Part shown: positions 12,574 to 24,290 of the stretch, piece by piece | How positions within the stretch are numbered: position 1 is the first letter of the stretch | Layout of the letters: each line of letters opens with the position of its first letter | Source of the DNA: Pelobates cultripes | Lineage: Eukaryota > Chordata > Amphibia > Anura > Pelobatidae | Assembly: GCA_933207985.1 (NCBI GenBank) | Contig: OW240917.1 | Location: forward strand, 106,251,475 to 106,315,474 | Length of the DNA stretch: 64,000 bases | Reading direction: 5' to 3' | Position numbers and translations under genes: made by a program | The notes under the pieces: model-generated | What the model saw: only the letters and a program-made list of their open reading frames with translations | Databases searched by the model: none | What the model was told of the DNA's origin: nothing

Positions 12574-12653
12574 TTATCCCCTTAAGGACACATGACGGAA
12601 ATATTCTGTCATGATTCCCTTTTATTTCTGAAGTTGTGTACTGAAGGGGTTAA
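12574..12653. mobile_element. CCCCTTAAGG palindromic MITE (80 bp)
   Basis: Reads TTATCCCCTTAAGGACACAT ... CTGAAGGGGTTAA with TCATGATTCCCTTTTAT in the middle. It is a diverged copy of the roughly 80-bp element also found at 21397, 33621, 34315 (half) and 49008. Confidence 0.75.
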
Positions 12654-12779
12654 ATGTCTCAAGCATGGTTTTGTAGTAAAGGAAGCTTGCAAGAGAGTGT
12701 AAATGCCATATGGTCATGTTGTGTTTAAGTTCACTATTGTTTCAAAGTACCCCAATATCGGTATGTCCTACACTCATTT

Positions 12780-13370
12780 TTTTTTTTTTATAAATTCTTT
12801 ATTTTTAAATTTTGCGTTTTCGGGGTAGGGGGTACAGAAAGGAGAGTTGGGGGTCTGGGGTTAAGATACATTCTTCGCATAACGTACATAATGTTAAATG
12901 AGATAATCGTATGGTTTAAACAGTTTTGTATACATTGCTTCGGTGGTTACAACATGTGTTTTCATAGTGTTGTTGCTTTGATCACATAAATACTTCATTT
13001 ATATCAAAGTCTATGTCATATTTGTGGGAGGGGGTTAAGGGGGGGGAGGGTGGGGATGTAGTTTTTATCGTAAATTCTTTGTTCTCGGTTCCATCTTCGA
13101 TGAAGGTGGGATGTAGGGTAGAAGGCGGGGGAGGGTAACAAACAAAATGCATGAGATAGCGCGTTTAACTGTTTTGGGATTCGGCATTCCGTCAGGTCTA
13201 AGTAGTGGCGTTTCATCCGTCAGGTCTAAGTAGTGGCGTTTCATCAGGGCCTTTAGTGGTTTCTTCGCTCTTCGTCCTTTGGGGGTAATGTCTGTCCGGG
13301 ATTTTGGGATTGTGAAGGTTGAGAAGAGCGTTTGTGGGGTCGATGGGGCCCTGAGGTTGCCTACACTAAT
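12780..13370 (-). mobile_element. L1-like 3' end fragment
   Basis: On the plus strand it begins with a T run and ATAAATTCTTTATTTTTAAA, the complement of an AATAAAGAATTTAT-type A-rich 3' tail. About 500 bp with GGGG-rich tracts typical of a LINE 3' UTR follow. No ORF is recognisable. The 55777-56760 element starts with a closely similar tail. Confidence 0.45.
13190..13245. repeat. Perfect 28-bp tandem duplication
   Basis: Two identical adjacent copies of a 28-bp unit beginning CGTCAGGTCTAAGTAGTGGC (13190-13217 and 13218-13245) lie inside the L1-like fragment. The lack of divergence implies a recent duplication or an assembly or slippage artefact. Confidence 0.9.
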
Positions 13371-14358
13371 TTTAATATGGCAGATGAACATATCTGAAAA
13401 ACACACTGTTTATACTGCTTTAAGAGGCTCTTCTTGAATTTATGCGTTAAGCTGTTTAAGACATACATTTTGCAGTTTGCGTGTTTTTTTCTAATGTTAA
13501 GATTCGTGTAGAACAGACCGGTACTGGAGGACCTATGTAAGCAATAGAGGGTTTAATAACAATATGGCCATATGGTTTAACAAAATCCCTATATTGTTTG
13601 CGTGTGACAGGTGGTTATAAGTGTCCTTGTGAAATTTGAAACCGTATCACCACTATTAAGAAATACATGTTCTGGGTGTGCCCCCAATTCCATTTTTTCT
13701 TACTTCTTACAGCTGCAGTGTTTTGAAAGTGTCTGTATTCATGCATTAAAAAGATGATTCATCAGCCTTGTTGTCCCTTTAACACTGCTTTCAATCCATT
13801 CAGCGTGTCTATTAAGGAGAATTACATGTAAAGTCTATAGTCTGTTTGATGCTGGGTTAATATCCCTATTTATAGAATTAATTCTATCAGACAGTGCAAG
13901 GATTGATGTAACAAATGCTCACTTATGTTGTGTGTCTTTCAAGTTGAAGCCATGCAGATTACATAATCTCATTTCCATGGTACTTTACAAGTGTGTGGCA
14001 AAGCTGGGAAAACAATCGTACAGACAGGGGAGACTGGGAGTATTAGATGTTAATACCCAGCCAAAACAATTTCTATTATAAATATAGAATATGAAAATTA
14101 TATTTCAAATGGTCAATGCCCGGACATGAGTTCTCCTCAGAGGTTTTGTCCTGATGTCAACTGGGATAAGGACACTCGCAAAATATAAAAATAAAAACAA
14201 AAGTTGTTATATGGGCTAATACAAGCTTTTTCTGTCTAGCAACAGGGCTTCTACCATTTTACCTTTATGTGGCTTTAAATATTTCACTAACTTAAGAATA
14301 GTATGCCCATGTATTACACAGTACTGGAAGGTGCTCACCATCTTGAATGATTTGAGGC
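13371..14358. other. No supported gene
   Basis: AT-rich unique-looking DNA with no exon, RNA gene or repeat boundary that I can support. Confidence 0.45.
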
Positions 14359-14980
14359 CGGGGCTGCCATCAGAAATTTTGGGGCCTCATATCCAAGCTC
14401 AAGGCCTAGGCCACCTGTGCCCACCTGTGAGCACGCCCACAGGGCCCTCCCCTGAGCCTAGCCACAGGACCCACCCCTGAGTCCACCCACCCCCAAATAT
14501 GACCACAAGGATGCAGTGTATGTGTGTGTAAAGGATGTAGTGCATGTGTGTATAGTGGATGTAGAGTGTTTGTATAGTGAAAGAAATGTGTGTGAGTAAA
14601 GTGGATGCAGTGTGTGTATAGTGGATGCAGTGTATAGTGGATGCAGAGTGTGGGTAGTGCATGCAGTGTGTGTAGTGGATGCAGTGTGTATTTGTGTATG
14701 GATGCAGTGTGTGTGTAAATTTGTGGGCTAGGCTAGGGTCTGTGTCCTATGGGCTGTGAGCAGTTTTTTTTTTTTCTTTTATATTTATTGCCCCCTCCCT
14801 GACTTTTACCTGTGGCCAGGGAGTGGGAACATTCCATTACTTGTCTCCTCGGTTCACGAAAATGGACCCGATTGGATGAAGATGGAGTCTCCTGCCCCCC
14901 TTCACCATACAAACCAGCGCCCCCCAGGTGGCCTGGGCCCCTTACAGCGAGATCGTCTGTAGCCCCCAAAGGCAGCCCTG
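14359..14980. mobile_element. hAT-like element with CAGGGCTGCC ends (about 620 bp)
   Basis: The left end, GGGGCTGCCATCAGAAATTT, is nearly identical to the left end of the better-defined element at 37576. The right end is AAAGGCAGCCCTG. The interior holds an imperfect array of GGATGCAGTGTGTG units (about 14510-14720) and a T run. No clean target duplication is visible. It is non-coding. Confidence 0.5.
14510..14720. repeat. TG-rich imperfect tandem repeat
   Basis: Repeats of GTGGATGCAGTGTGTGTATA with variants. It is part of the hAT-like element around it, and the same type of array recurs at 38160-38385, 21780-22440 and 63660-64000. Confidence 0.75.
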
Positions 14981-16562
14981 TTACACAAATGCATGTACAC
15001 CGGTCTCATCAAAAATGTTTCTTGGTGTCTAGCCAAGGAATTTATAGTATACCCCTCCTGCTTCCTGGGCTGCTTGAAATGTTAAATGGCTTGGTACATT
15101 AAAGCTTTAAAACAAATGTAATAACTATGAAGAAAATTTTTCTGTTTGTGAGTCAGACTTTCTGTGTGTTAGGTTTGGCAGTAGAATAAAAAATTCTGGG
15201 CCTCCATAGTTTTGTCAAAACTCACACGCTGCTCTGTCTGTTTGCATTCTAAAAAAATGCAATCCCTACTTTTGTTTTCTTTTTGTTTTTTGGTTATCAT
15301 GTAAGAAATCTGAGCACATAATGTGATTTTAATCAGGTATTAAATATTTTCAGAACTTGGGCCAGGCACCCATGATAATCCTCATATATTGTTCCTATCA
15401 GGGTAAACCAATAAATACATTTCTGGGTGCACACCCCCTATGAAAGATGCTGTGTTACACCTGCACTCCCAAAACAATTGGTTCCGTCCAAATATTCGTG
15501 GTATGTTAGGTTTACTATATGGATACACTCTACCTACATTGTTGGCACTTCCCTGTCTATCCAATTTCAAAGCAACTAAATAAAACTGTCTTTATAATCT
15601 CCAAAATTTGCTTGATCATGCAAGCTGTGGGGTTTAACTACCTTAGATGTAGCACATGGAACAACAGAATGGGCCTTGACAAGGCCAGGAGGTAGGCAGA
15701 GCAACCAGTTTAAATTAACTGTCAGTCGGGTAGTGGGGGTGGGACTTAGTAGGAATATATATTTGGGCCATTTTAGATAGGGGCCATTTTAATAAATGTA
15801 AACCTACCTGTTAGTTGTCCCTCCCACTCTCCCCTTTTTGTGTTTCTTGGTTTGGGGTTCTTTCCTGTTTGCTTCACAGCGGCGGGGAATGGCCAGGTTA
15901 AATTGGGGGGAAGATGGACTAGGACGTGGCCAAGGCTAGGTTTAGTGTGGATTAGTCAGTGTTACAGTTCGTTTGTAGGTTCGAGGTCATCGGTAGCTCT
16001 GAACCTTGGGGTTGGGGTGTCTCGGTACACCCCTACAGTTTGAGAAGTTGGTAATGGGGCCGTTTGTTTGCCCATGTTATATGTTTTATTTGATATTTAT
16101 ATTGTCATATATTGTTATCATGTGGGGTCATTGCCAGGGGTAATTTATGTATCAGGGGAGGTTGGTTTTAAATATATTTGTTGGAAATTACCCTATTTTG
16201 TTATATTTTATCCAAATTTAATAAAGCTGTGGACTAATAATTTTCCAACAGCAAAAACCTGTGTCTGTGTTTTAATGGGGTTCAGGGTAAGTGTTAGAGA
16301 CTATGCCGAAGGATCTGACTGTGCATTTGTCATGCAAGTTAGCATCTTAAAGAACTGCTCATGTCAGCACTGTGTATCTACAAAAGCAAACAAAAAAAAC
16401 AACAACTAGTAAATGGTAAAAAAAAACACTATCAATTTTAACATTTAGACACAGTGGCTTATAGCAAAGTCACCTGTAAATGTTAGTTATTGGTAGAAAC
16501 AGGCCCTGATTATGTGATGAAATGTTTATAGTTATCTGTGCTTCATGAATTCTGTAGAGTAG
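14981..16562. other. No gene; possible LTR-like or 3'-end segment near 15640-16300
   Basis: No exon is supported. The part from about 15640 to 16300 has a GGGGTGGGACTTAG block, a GC-richer middle and AATTTAATAAAGCTGTGGAC at about 16216, a polyadenylation-signal context like that of retroelement LTRs or 3' ends. I cannot define its ends or assign a family. Confidence 0.3.
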
Positions 16563-16694
16563 CAGTAGGCAACGTTCAGCACTCCATGTGTTGTAGACTA
16601 CATTTCCCATAATTCTCTTACAGCCATAATGCTTGCAAAGCATCAGAGAGATGCAGTCCACAACATCTGGTGTGCAAATGGTTGTTTACCCCTG
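16563..16694. mobile_element. Palindromic hAT-type MITE, diverged copy
   Basis: Starts CAGTAGGCAACGTTCAGCAC and ends TTGTTTACCCCTG. The halves are complementary (GTTGTAGACTACATTTCCCA and GATGCAGTCCACAACATC). It is a diverged homologue of 48581-48716. No clear target duplication remains. Confidence 0.7.
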
Positions 16695-17741
16695 TTATAG
16701 ACTATACCTGATGGTGACTTGAGTTTAACCCAGGAGTATAAGGTTAGCTAGCATCTGTTGAATGAACTAGTCAAGTAACATGAAAAGTCTGTGTGACAAG
16801 CCTTGCTCAGTGGACATTTTTCGAAGCTTGTTACAAAGTCAAACCAAGTTCATCTGCCCAGTCCTTGAAAAATAAATGTTGCTCAGTGGTCCCAAACGTT
16901 GGCATGCCATTTGATTCAGGTTTTAGCTATGTAGTTGGGCTATCCATGCTGTTATTAAGCTGTGTATTATTACACTACCATTGGGAAGCACAGAAAAAAA
17001 GTCATTACATATGCTTTTCTGTTATGAATAGGAAGGAAGCATTAGGATTTTATTCAATTCATGTAGTCAGATTATGGTTTAGATAAACAGTAATGTTTCC
17101 TATGACTACAATATAAAGCAATCGGCAGAGCCTGATTTGGAAATTGTGTGGGAAATGTAACACAGACCATTTCTAGGATCCCTTTGTCTTTGCGGCTGCC
17201 TGTTATTTAAAGTTTATCTCGTTTTTTTTCCATGCTTTATTAATCTGTCAGCACGCAGGGGTTTACAAAGCTGCCTTGTGACTAGGTGACTTATCTGGAG
17301 TTAGTTAATCAGTCTTAGGAGGAATTTTGTTTCTTACCGAAGTGTAATGCGCAAGCCTCCTGGGATTAACCATGTATGTGTACACACTGAGATAAACACC
17401 ACTCTGCGTAATACACAGTATATATCAAATACAGGTCAAATACTCAGCAATAAAATCTATTAACAATCTATAGAAAAAGGAAGTCTGTTTTTACTTTGAC
17501 AGAGGAAGAAGAAAAAGATTACAGCCTGTGGATCTATAAGAAATGGCATAGGTAAGCTAGCACAGGAAGGAGTGGACTATTTGTGACAAATTGAATACAT
17601 GCACCAATGGCAGCGATATTTTCATTTTTACTTGCCATTTCGCAAACATCCACAAGGGATACTGAAAAAGTATGTGGTCATCCTTGCATTTATTTATTTT
17701 TTTTGTAAATTTCTTTTTATTTAGATTAATTTTTGATTTTA
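16695..17741. other. No supported gene
   Basis: AT-rich unique-looking DNA. Short open frames only, with none flanked by convincing splice sites. Confidence 0.45.
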
Positions 17742-18990
17742 TAACAAGACATGGAGGCTCATATTGCATATCCCTTCCTTTACTGTCCACCAATAGCAGC
17801 AAGGAATACAAAACAGTAAGAAAAAATGGCATACGTGATAAGCCCCTCCCATACCAAGTCCCAGTATAGTAGTCAGCACCTCCCTACACATTTCCTCTTT
17901 CTTTGCTGCTCCACAGTCAGTTAGGTACCATTTATTTTGTCTCATTACTATTTTATGTGTACTTGTGTCTCTTGCTACTGGTCTGGGCCCTGGTTAGCTC
18001 CATTCTGTCCCTTCTGGTGTGCTAGTTTGGGTGACTAACCCTCACTGTTTCCTTCATTTTCCCCTGACAGCATTCTTATTCAGTAAACTTTCCTGTGTCT
18101 TAGCTCAGTTTAGACATACCTTAGCCTAAGGTGCCTGTAAGCCCCTCTACCCCTAGAGAGTTGGACACCCTATACTATTGGTGAGGCCCCATTTATGGCT
18201 GGCTCCCCCCCTTGGCAGGGGACCCCGATCCCTGTGGGGTGGACGCACATTCATTGGCGCTCCAGAGGTCTGTGACCGACCCCATTATGGCCGCGATGGG
18301 CACTATGTCCTCGGCCTTGTCCCAAATGATTTTCCAAAGTTAATGATGCGCCCCTCAGACACATGGACCCTGGAGCTGATCCTCTCGCGGCTGCGGGGAC
18401 TGCCCTCATTGACCCGCTGGGTGAGCCATTGTTCGACCCAGATGACCTTCATCATCCAAGGTCGGCTGTGTGGCTCCCAGCGTACCAATTGGTTGCGGTA
18501 CCCCCTTGGCAAGGCAGCACGTAATAAGCTCAGAGCTGAGTGCCTAACAATGTTTGCGAAACCCAGGACGCTGAACCCAAAATGACGCAGTTTTTATCAA
18601 AGATGGGTTGGAACCCTCACGTCGTGCCAGGAGAAACACCTAGACATTTTTGGGCACCGGTCCAAGCTTTTTGATCTAGCTGATAGGGCTAATAACAGGC
18701 CAGTCAACTCGGATGAACTCCATGGTGGTGTCTAACAGTCCATCTGCAGGCAGTGTCAATGCTTCTCAATCTATGGATCTATGGTAATCTATGGTAAAGC
18801 CATTCTGTTTAAGATAGAGCTGAAACTGGCTAATCTCTCCCTCACTGAGGCTGACAAGGATGCCCAAGGCCTCCTGTTTGGTGACTCTTTTATTAAGGAT
18901 CTTTTGTTGGGGCATTTACTACCCTAGATAAAGTCCAGTCCTCCATGAGGAGGGTGTTCCAGGGACCGGTCTCTACTAGGGCCGACAGAT
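17742..18990 (+). mobile_element. DIRS-like retroelement, 5' part (terminal repeat plus gag)
   Basis: Begins near GGAGGCTCATATTGCATATC, related to the inverted terminal repeat of the DIRS element at 26483-31580. A leader and then a decayed gag-like region follow. The element stops at about 18990, where a GC-rich unrelated repeat begins, so RT, RNase H and recombinase are absent. Confidence 0.65.
18390..18985 (+). pseudogene. DIRS gag-like remnant
   Basis: Translating across several frames on the plus strand gives pieces that read like DIRS-family Gag: PLGEPLFDPDDLHHPRSA, then ARNKLRAEC, then LFDLADRANN, then LKLANLSLTEADKDAQGLLF followed by GDSFIKDL, and finally RRVFQGPVSTRADRSRG. They are in the order expected for one protein but are split by stops and frameshifts, so no product can be made. 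Family assignment is from memory of DIRS Gag consensus features, not a search. The upstream terminal-repeat-like sequence at 17742 supports it. Confidence 0.65.
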
Positions 18991-19025
18991 CCAGGGGCCC
19001 TTTTTTTTTTTTTAAAGGAAGATAT

Positions 19026-19073
19026 AGGGCCCATCGGGTGGCCCTGAGTGCGTGGGCCACCCGATGGGCCACA
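19026..19073. repeat. GC-rich perfect inverted repeat
   Basis: Arms GGCCCATCGGGTGGCCC and its complement GGGCCACCCGATGGGCC surround a spacer of about 10 bp. The repeat lies in a GC-rich segment that ends CTGATGGCGGCCCTG at 19196, the same terminus as the hAT-like element at 37576-38851. Confidence 0.8.
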
Positions 19074-19196
19074 TCAGCGTGCGGGCCCCGGTGCAAGTGC
19101 ACCGGCAGCAATTCCGCCGCTACACGTGGGGCCCCCTAGGGCCGCCGGGCCCGTGACAACCGTTATGGTTGTCACCTCCTGATGGCGGCCCTGTGT
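19074..19196. mobile_element. hAT-like element terminus (CAGGGCCGCCATCAG end)
   Basis: Carries GACAACCGTTATGGTTGTC, a short hairpin, then CTCCTGATGGCGGCCCTG. This matches the right end of the 37576-38851 element (GACAACCGTTGCGGTTGTC then CTGATGGTGGCCCTG). The left boundary is not clear. Confidence 0.55.
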
Positions 19197-19490
19197 GTGT
19201 GTGTCTGTATGTATGTGTCTGTATGTAAGTGTGCCTGTATGTGTGTGACTGTGTGTGTCTCTGTATGTGTGTGCGTCTATGTGTGTGTCTGCGTGTCTGT
19301 CTATATGTGTATCTGTATGTCAGTGTCTGCCTATGTTTCTGTATGAGTGTCATACTGTCTGTATCTGAATGTCTGTTATTAAGTGTCTGTGTATCTGCAT
19401 GTGTCCGTGTATGTATCTGTGTGTGTTGTATGGTGTGTATCTGCATGTATGTCAGTGTGTGTTTGTTTGTTTATCTGCATGTGTGTCTGT
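19190..19490. repeat. TG-rich microsatellite-like array
   Basis: About 300 bp of interrupted TGTGTCTGTATG-type repeats. Long open frames on both strands across it are low-complexity artefacts. Confidence 0.85.
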
Positions 19491-19862
19491 ACAACTGTCA
19501 CCCCAACACGCACACTGTTACCCCCCTTCACCCTGCCACACTCACTATAACTCCCCCAATCCTGTCACTCAGCCATGCCATACTCACCTCCCATCACTCT
19601 GCCATATTCACCCTATTACACTCACCTTCTCTAGCACTGTCAGAATCATTCTTAATCACAATGTCACACTCGCCCCATTTCTTCCTTTCACATGAACTCC
19701 TCCAATTCTGTCATTCTCATCCCCCCCTACCATGCCACACTCACCCTGTAGGGTGTGAATGAAACACATGGAGGGACTGGGGGCAGGGGGCAAAAAGTAT
19801 GGGGGGGTGGGGGCCCAGGCAATTATTACACCAGGGCCCCATGGTTTCTAGTTACGCCTCTG
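19491..19862. repeat. CA/CT-rich tract and element terminus TTACGCCTCTG
   Basis: Low-complexity CACTCACC-rich sequence is followed by a G-rich run. It ends GGTTTCTAGTTACGCCTCTG at 19862. The complement of this end (CAGAGGCGTAACTAG) is similar to the starts at 63492 and 33714, suggesting a shared terminal inverted repeat. Confidence 0.5.
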
Positions 19863-21396
19863 ACTCCACATACTAAATTTCATAAATGTTTTCACCAACA
19901 CGTGTCAGTGATGTTTAAAAAGTAGGAACTCATCAGGAATAGCATGTTATATTATACTAATTGAAGCCATCATATCTCCCTGATACATAGATTTATAGGG
20001 GAGAGATATCACAAGTAAGTTCCTCTCTTCTCATTCTCATACATGACACCAGACAGGGATACCTAAATGGCCAGTGTTAACCACAGTTTATGATCTATTG
20101 GTCTCATAACTAGCTAAAAAGATGATACCATTTTATTTTTTTCTTACTTTAGCCTGTGCTGCCATATCACTAACACAACGGTTAAGACTAGTAATAAAGA
20201 GTCCACAGGTGGCTGCTTTGTGTATCCTGCCATGTTTAGCATTTACCACTATACTAGGAATTGTCTGGTGTGCACGTCATTTGGGAGAAGGGCAGCTGCG
20301 CATGCATTGCCAAAGGTAATGTAAGTAGGGAGGTTTCCAGTGGCAAGTAACTTTAAGTCCTGGCTAGTAGAAATATTGAACCCTGTATATGGATATAAAT
20401 AGATATTAAAAAAAGACAGAGCCTCACTCCCACTAATAGTACAGCTATTGTGAATATCTGTGTTTCCATATGGTATATCATCTTATTAAAGGAGTTATGT
20501 GTCTGATCTGCTAATTATTACTTATATGGGCTACCATTTAATATTATTTAATACACTGTATTTGTGAGAGTTTATCTTCTCCTATTTGTAGTATTGCTTT
20601 TTAGCGAATGACCATCAATGACCATCAAATGTGTATTTATCATGTTTTCACATATGAGTTTAGTATGCTCATTTCCTTTATTTGTCAAACGCTCAATCCC
20701 ACTTCATCAGTACCATAGAAGGAAGGAGATTTATAAGAATTAATTAAAGCAATATTGGTTTGTTTATCTCAGCTAATAAAAAAAGAGTATAGATAAGGGG
20801 AATTAGATGGCCAACTCCCTAAAAATCATTCACCACAAATCACTTGATGTCTGGTGTCCTTTGCACTGGATGTCAGAAAATGTATAGCATAACAAGGGTT
20901 AAACAGTGATGTTCTATAAATGGCTAATGTGTTGTTTTTTGGTTTGATTAATACAAAAAATATGTAATGTATAAAAAAATATATATTTATACTACATATA
21001 TATAACCTTTATATCCACTCCTAACCCTACCTCACTGTAACCCAAGACCTAAATCTAATCCAGTCTTAAATCTAACTTCAATAAAATCATCTAAAAAATA
21101 TAATTCTTAATGCTGATCTCAGGGGTTCTGGAGATATTCATAAACCATCCAACCTTTGGTTCTGGTTGTTTTATGATGTCTCCAGGACCCCTGTATGGTA
21201 TATATATACATGTTAACTATAGAACCTGCCAAAAGGAAACGTGACTGGTGGCTAGGAGTTGTTGGGAGAAAAAAGTGTTTAATCACATTTGGTTCTTATA
21301 CTGTAAGCATTGCATGCATTTCTTCCAATATTAACATTCTGCAAATAAAAATCTGCCACCTCTAAAATGATCCACTAGAGTATTTTAAGGCAGTGT
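19863..21396. other. No supported gene
   Basis: AT-rich DNA without recognisable exons or RNA genes. Confidence 0.45.
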
Positions 21397-21476
21397 TTAA
21401 CCCCTTAAGGACACATAACATGTGTGACATATCATGATTCCCTTTTATTCCAGAAGTTTGGTCCTTAAGGGGTTAA
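21397..21476. mobile_element. CCCCTTAAGG palindromic MITE (80 bp)
   Basis: Begins TTAACCCCTTAAGGACACAT and ends GGTCCTTAAGGGGTTAA, with the typical CCCTTTTATTCCAGAAGTTT core. A well-preserved copy. Confidence 0.85.
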
Positions 21477-21779
21477 ACCTAAATATGACTGATTATTTAA
21501 AATCTTGATGAGAAATCTCATTCTGACACTCTTTATCTAAGCCTGAATATTACATCATTGGGAGTAGTGTGTTACAATTATTCTGCATTTCCGGGCTACT
21601 TAATGAGATAAAGCTTATGTTAAAGGCAACCTGACACTTATTGTATGAACAGTACATTTGTGACATCTGTGACATTTAAAAAAATGTTCAATATTCACAA
21701 TCAATAGCACGTCTGGAGGCCATTTCAACCCATTCATGAGAGGGGTTTAGAAAAATCCCATTATATAGTGATGGTAATA

Positions 21780-22440
21780 AAACTTAGTACCTAGTACGTA
21801 TAGGTGACGTAGTGTGTGTAGGGGTTGTAGACCATGTGTTTGCTTACACGGAATCTTGTGTGTGCATAGGGAATACAGAGTGTGTATGTCAGAAATGCAG
21901 TGTGTGTGTGTGTGTAGGGGATCTAGTGTGTGTTTGAAGGACCCAAAGTATGTATAGGAGATCTAGTGTGTGCGCGCGCCTGTGTGTGTGTGTAGAGGAT
22001 TCAGAATTGGGTAAGGGATGTAGCGTGTGTCTGAAATGTAATGTGTGTAGGGGTGCAGTGTGTGTGTGAGGGGTGCTGTAGTGTATATATATACGTATAT
22101 ATATATATATATATATATATGTTTGGAAGTATTGTGTGTCTGTGAGAGGTGATGTGTGTATGTGTGAGGGGTGCAGCATGTGTGTGTGTGTGAGAGAGGC
22201 ACGGCCATCTTTATCACGGAGCCATGCTGCCTGAAAAAAAAAAAAAAATTGGTCTGTCCCATGGGTCTGCTGCTGCTGCATCGGAAGGCCCACACTGTAA
22301 GCGGTTCCATAGGTAGCCCGTGCGATTATATCCAGTGGGCATTTCGTAGCAGGGGCTCGGTAGAGTGTTATGTGTGTGTGCGTGCTGTGTGTGAATATGT
22401 TTAGAGGGATTGTGTGTGTGGGTGGAAGGCAGATTAATGT
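21780..22440. repeat. TG-rich array with (TA)n core
   Basis: Imperfect GTGTGTGTAGGGGTGTAGTG repeats surround a (TA)n tract at about 22083-22120. A GC-richer piece at 22195-22350 interrupts the array. It is probably the interior of a TG-rich non-autonomous DNA element, but no matched termini were found. Confidence 0.7.
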
Positions 22441-23159
22441 AAATATATTAAATATGTAATTTTAAAAAATAAATAAAAACAAAACAAACATTGTATCCCA
22501 CCCTGCTTTTTGACAGACACAGTGACCATGCTGCAATCCCTGGTGGTCCTACTGGTGAGTGAACTGTGGCCTGTGGGGCTAGAGTTCCCTCTCGCGAGAT
22601 CGGGCTGTTGCCATGGTAACCTCAACAATGCTCCAACCTCGCAAGAGGAAACCAACGGAGCTGCAGGCTAGAGCTCCCCGAGTCCTCCGTGCTTTCCCTC
22701 CCACGCCAGCGGTTGCATGTCAGTGCTAGTGGGTCCGTGAGGTAGGTCTTTGATCTCCCTACCGCCCTATGAAGGAACTTAGCTGGGCTGGCACTCGGAT
22801 AGTGCCGACTCTGTATGGGCCGGCAAGGGAGATCCTGTGAACTCCCCTGCCGTGCTCGGCCCATGGCCATCACGACCCACCAGGCATTTGACCGGTATGC
22901 TCGATGGCCAGTCCAGGCCTGCTGAGAGGAAGAAGCTGTTATTAGCTCTCCTGATCTAATTCCTGCCGTGTATGGGTCAGCTCAATGCCTGAGAGCTTCA
23001 GCTCCCCACCAATGTTCTGCACTGCCTATATCAGAGCAGATAGACACCTGCAGATAGGCAGGAAATAATACCTACATTAGCAAACAGTTTGACTACTTAC
23101 ATTGGAGGGAGGCCAGGGAACTCCTAACAGCATAACCACTACAGAGTGTGTTCCTTTAA
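22441..23159. mobile_element. Mixed repeat ending in a TTAA-type 3' terminus
   Basis: The right end, ACAGAGTGTGTTCCTTTAAC, and the preceding CATAACCACTACAG match the 3' end of the TTAA hairpin-chain family (TTAA at 23156-23159). Further left are CpG-containing segments with no clear identity. Confidence 0.4.
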
Positions 23160-23751
23160 CTTTGTATATTTTCAGCAAACTGTAGTTAGTAATGTAAAAT
23201 AACATCAATTTGTTTCATGACTTAAACTGAATATCCTTTGTAACGGAATAATATTCTCTTTTACAAAATAATTAGCTGTGTGCAAACTCTAAAGAAGTGT
23301 GCTGCACATGTTAATATACCTTTCCGATTCTATCTTACAGCCAAAGTTTATTCTAGCATACTGAAAGCAAGTATGGAACCAGTGAAATAAATATTAATTC
23401 TGTGATAAACTGTCATGCAACAAGAACAGTTTAATTGGTGTAGTTGTGGGCCTCTGACGCCCCCTCCATTATGTTTCTCCAAGGAATGCAATTTTCTGTT
23501 TTAAGGCTTCAGTCTAAACAGAAAAGTCCCTTGATGTTGTCTCATGTAAAGTTGTCAAATCATTTTCGAACAGTTTGACACTTACATGGGTCCCCACAGT
23601 CCATCCTTCTTCACTATCTGCATTAGTGAAAGCAAGTTCAATGAATTAAGTTAAAATAGCGTTGGTTTGACTTCATATAGTGAGACAGGGGACATCTGGC
23701 AACATAACCACTACACAGCACTATGAAGGTTTGACTGTTTATTGTGAACAC

Positions 23752-23880
23752 TTAAAAGGATTGTCTAGTGCCAGGAAAACAAACCGTATTCCTGGCACTG
23801 TATTCCTGGAGTGCCCCCCTCCCTCTCTCCCCCATCCGACATCGCTGGATTACCAAGTTGCCTACACTGGACCACCAGGG
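23752..23880. mobile_element. TTAA hairpin-chain MITE, 5' part
   Basis: Begins TTAA-AAGGATTGTCTAG followed by the hairpin GTGCCAGGAAAAC ... TATTCCTGGCAC, the signature first module of the 11104 copy. It runs into tandem repeats and has no visible 3' end. Confidence 0.65.
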
Positions 23881-23884
23881 AATG

Positions 23885-24070
23885 ACGAAAGGTATTTAGT
23901 CACCCCTCCCTCACACCATCACCTCCACCACTCCCTCAAACCATCACCCCCCTCCCTCACACCATAATCTCCCCTCCCTCACACCATCACTCCCCCTCCC
24001 TCAAACCATCACCCCTTCCCTCACATCATCATCCCCCCTCCCTCACATCATCCCCCCTCACACCATCACC
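23885..24070. repeat. CCCTCCCTCACACCATCA minisatellite
   Basis: About nine imperfect copies of an 18-22 bp C-rich unit. Confidence 0.85.
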
Positions 24071-24290
24071 ATAATAAATGTGGGGAGGACCTGGTGCCCC
24101 TCGGTCCCCACTATTGGTGGCGTGTTGGGGCCCTAATTATAATAATCAACGGGAAGGACCTAGTGCCCACCTGGCTCTCACCTATTGATGGTGGGTGCGG
24201 GTCCTAATACTAATGAGGAGGGAGGACCTAATATCTTCTCTCAGGCCCACACCCACATGAAGCGGATGGGGTCCTAATTAATTGCTGACA
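24071..24290. repeat. Three diverged copies of a roughly 70-bp unit
   Basis: Each copy has GGAGGACCT(G/A)(G/A)TGCC, then a CCACTATTGGTGG-like segment and GGGGTCCTAATTA. The units are adjacent and diverged, so this is an old tandem duplication. Confidence 0.65.

Noticed and set aside
19120..19762. Cys/Val-rich and His/Thr-rich frames of 108-177 aa
   Set aside because: They are translations of the TG/CA-rich array and have no coding character.
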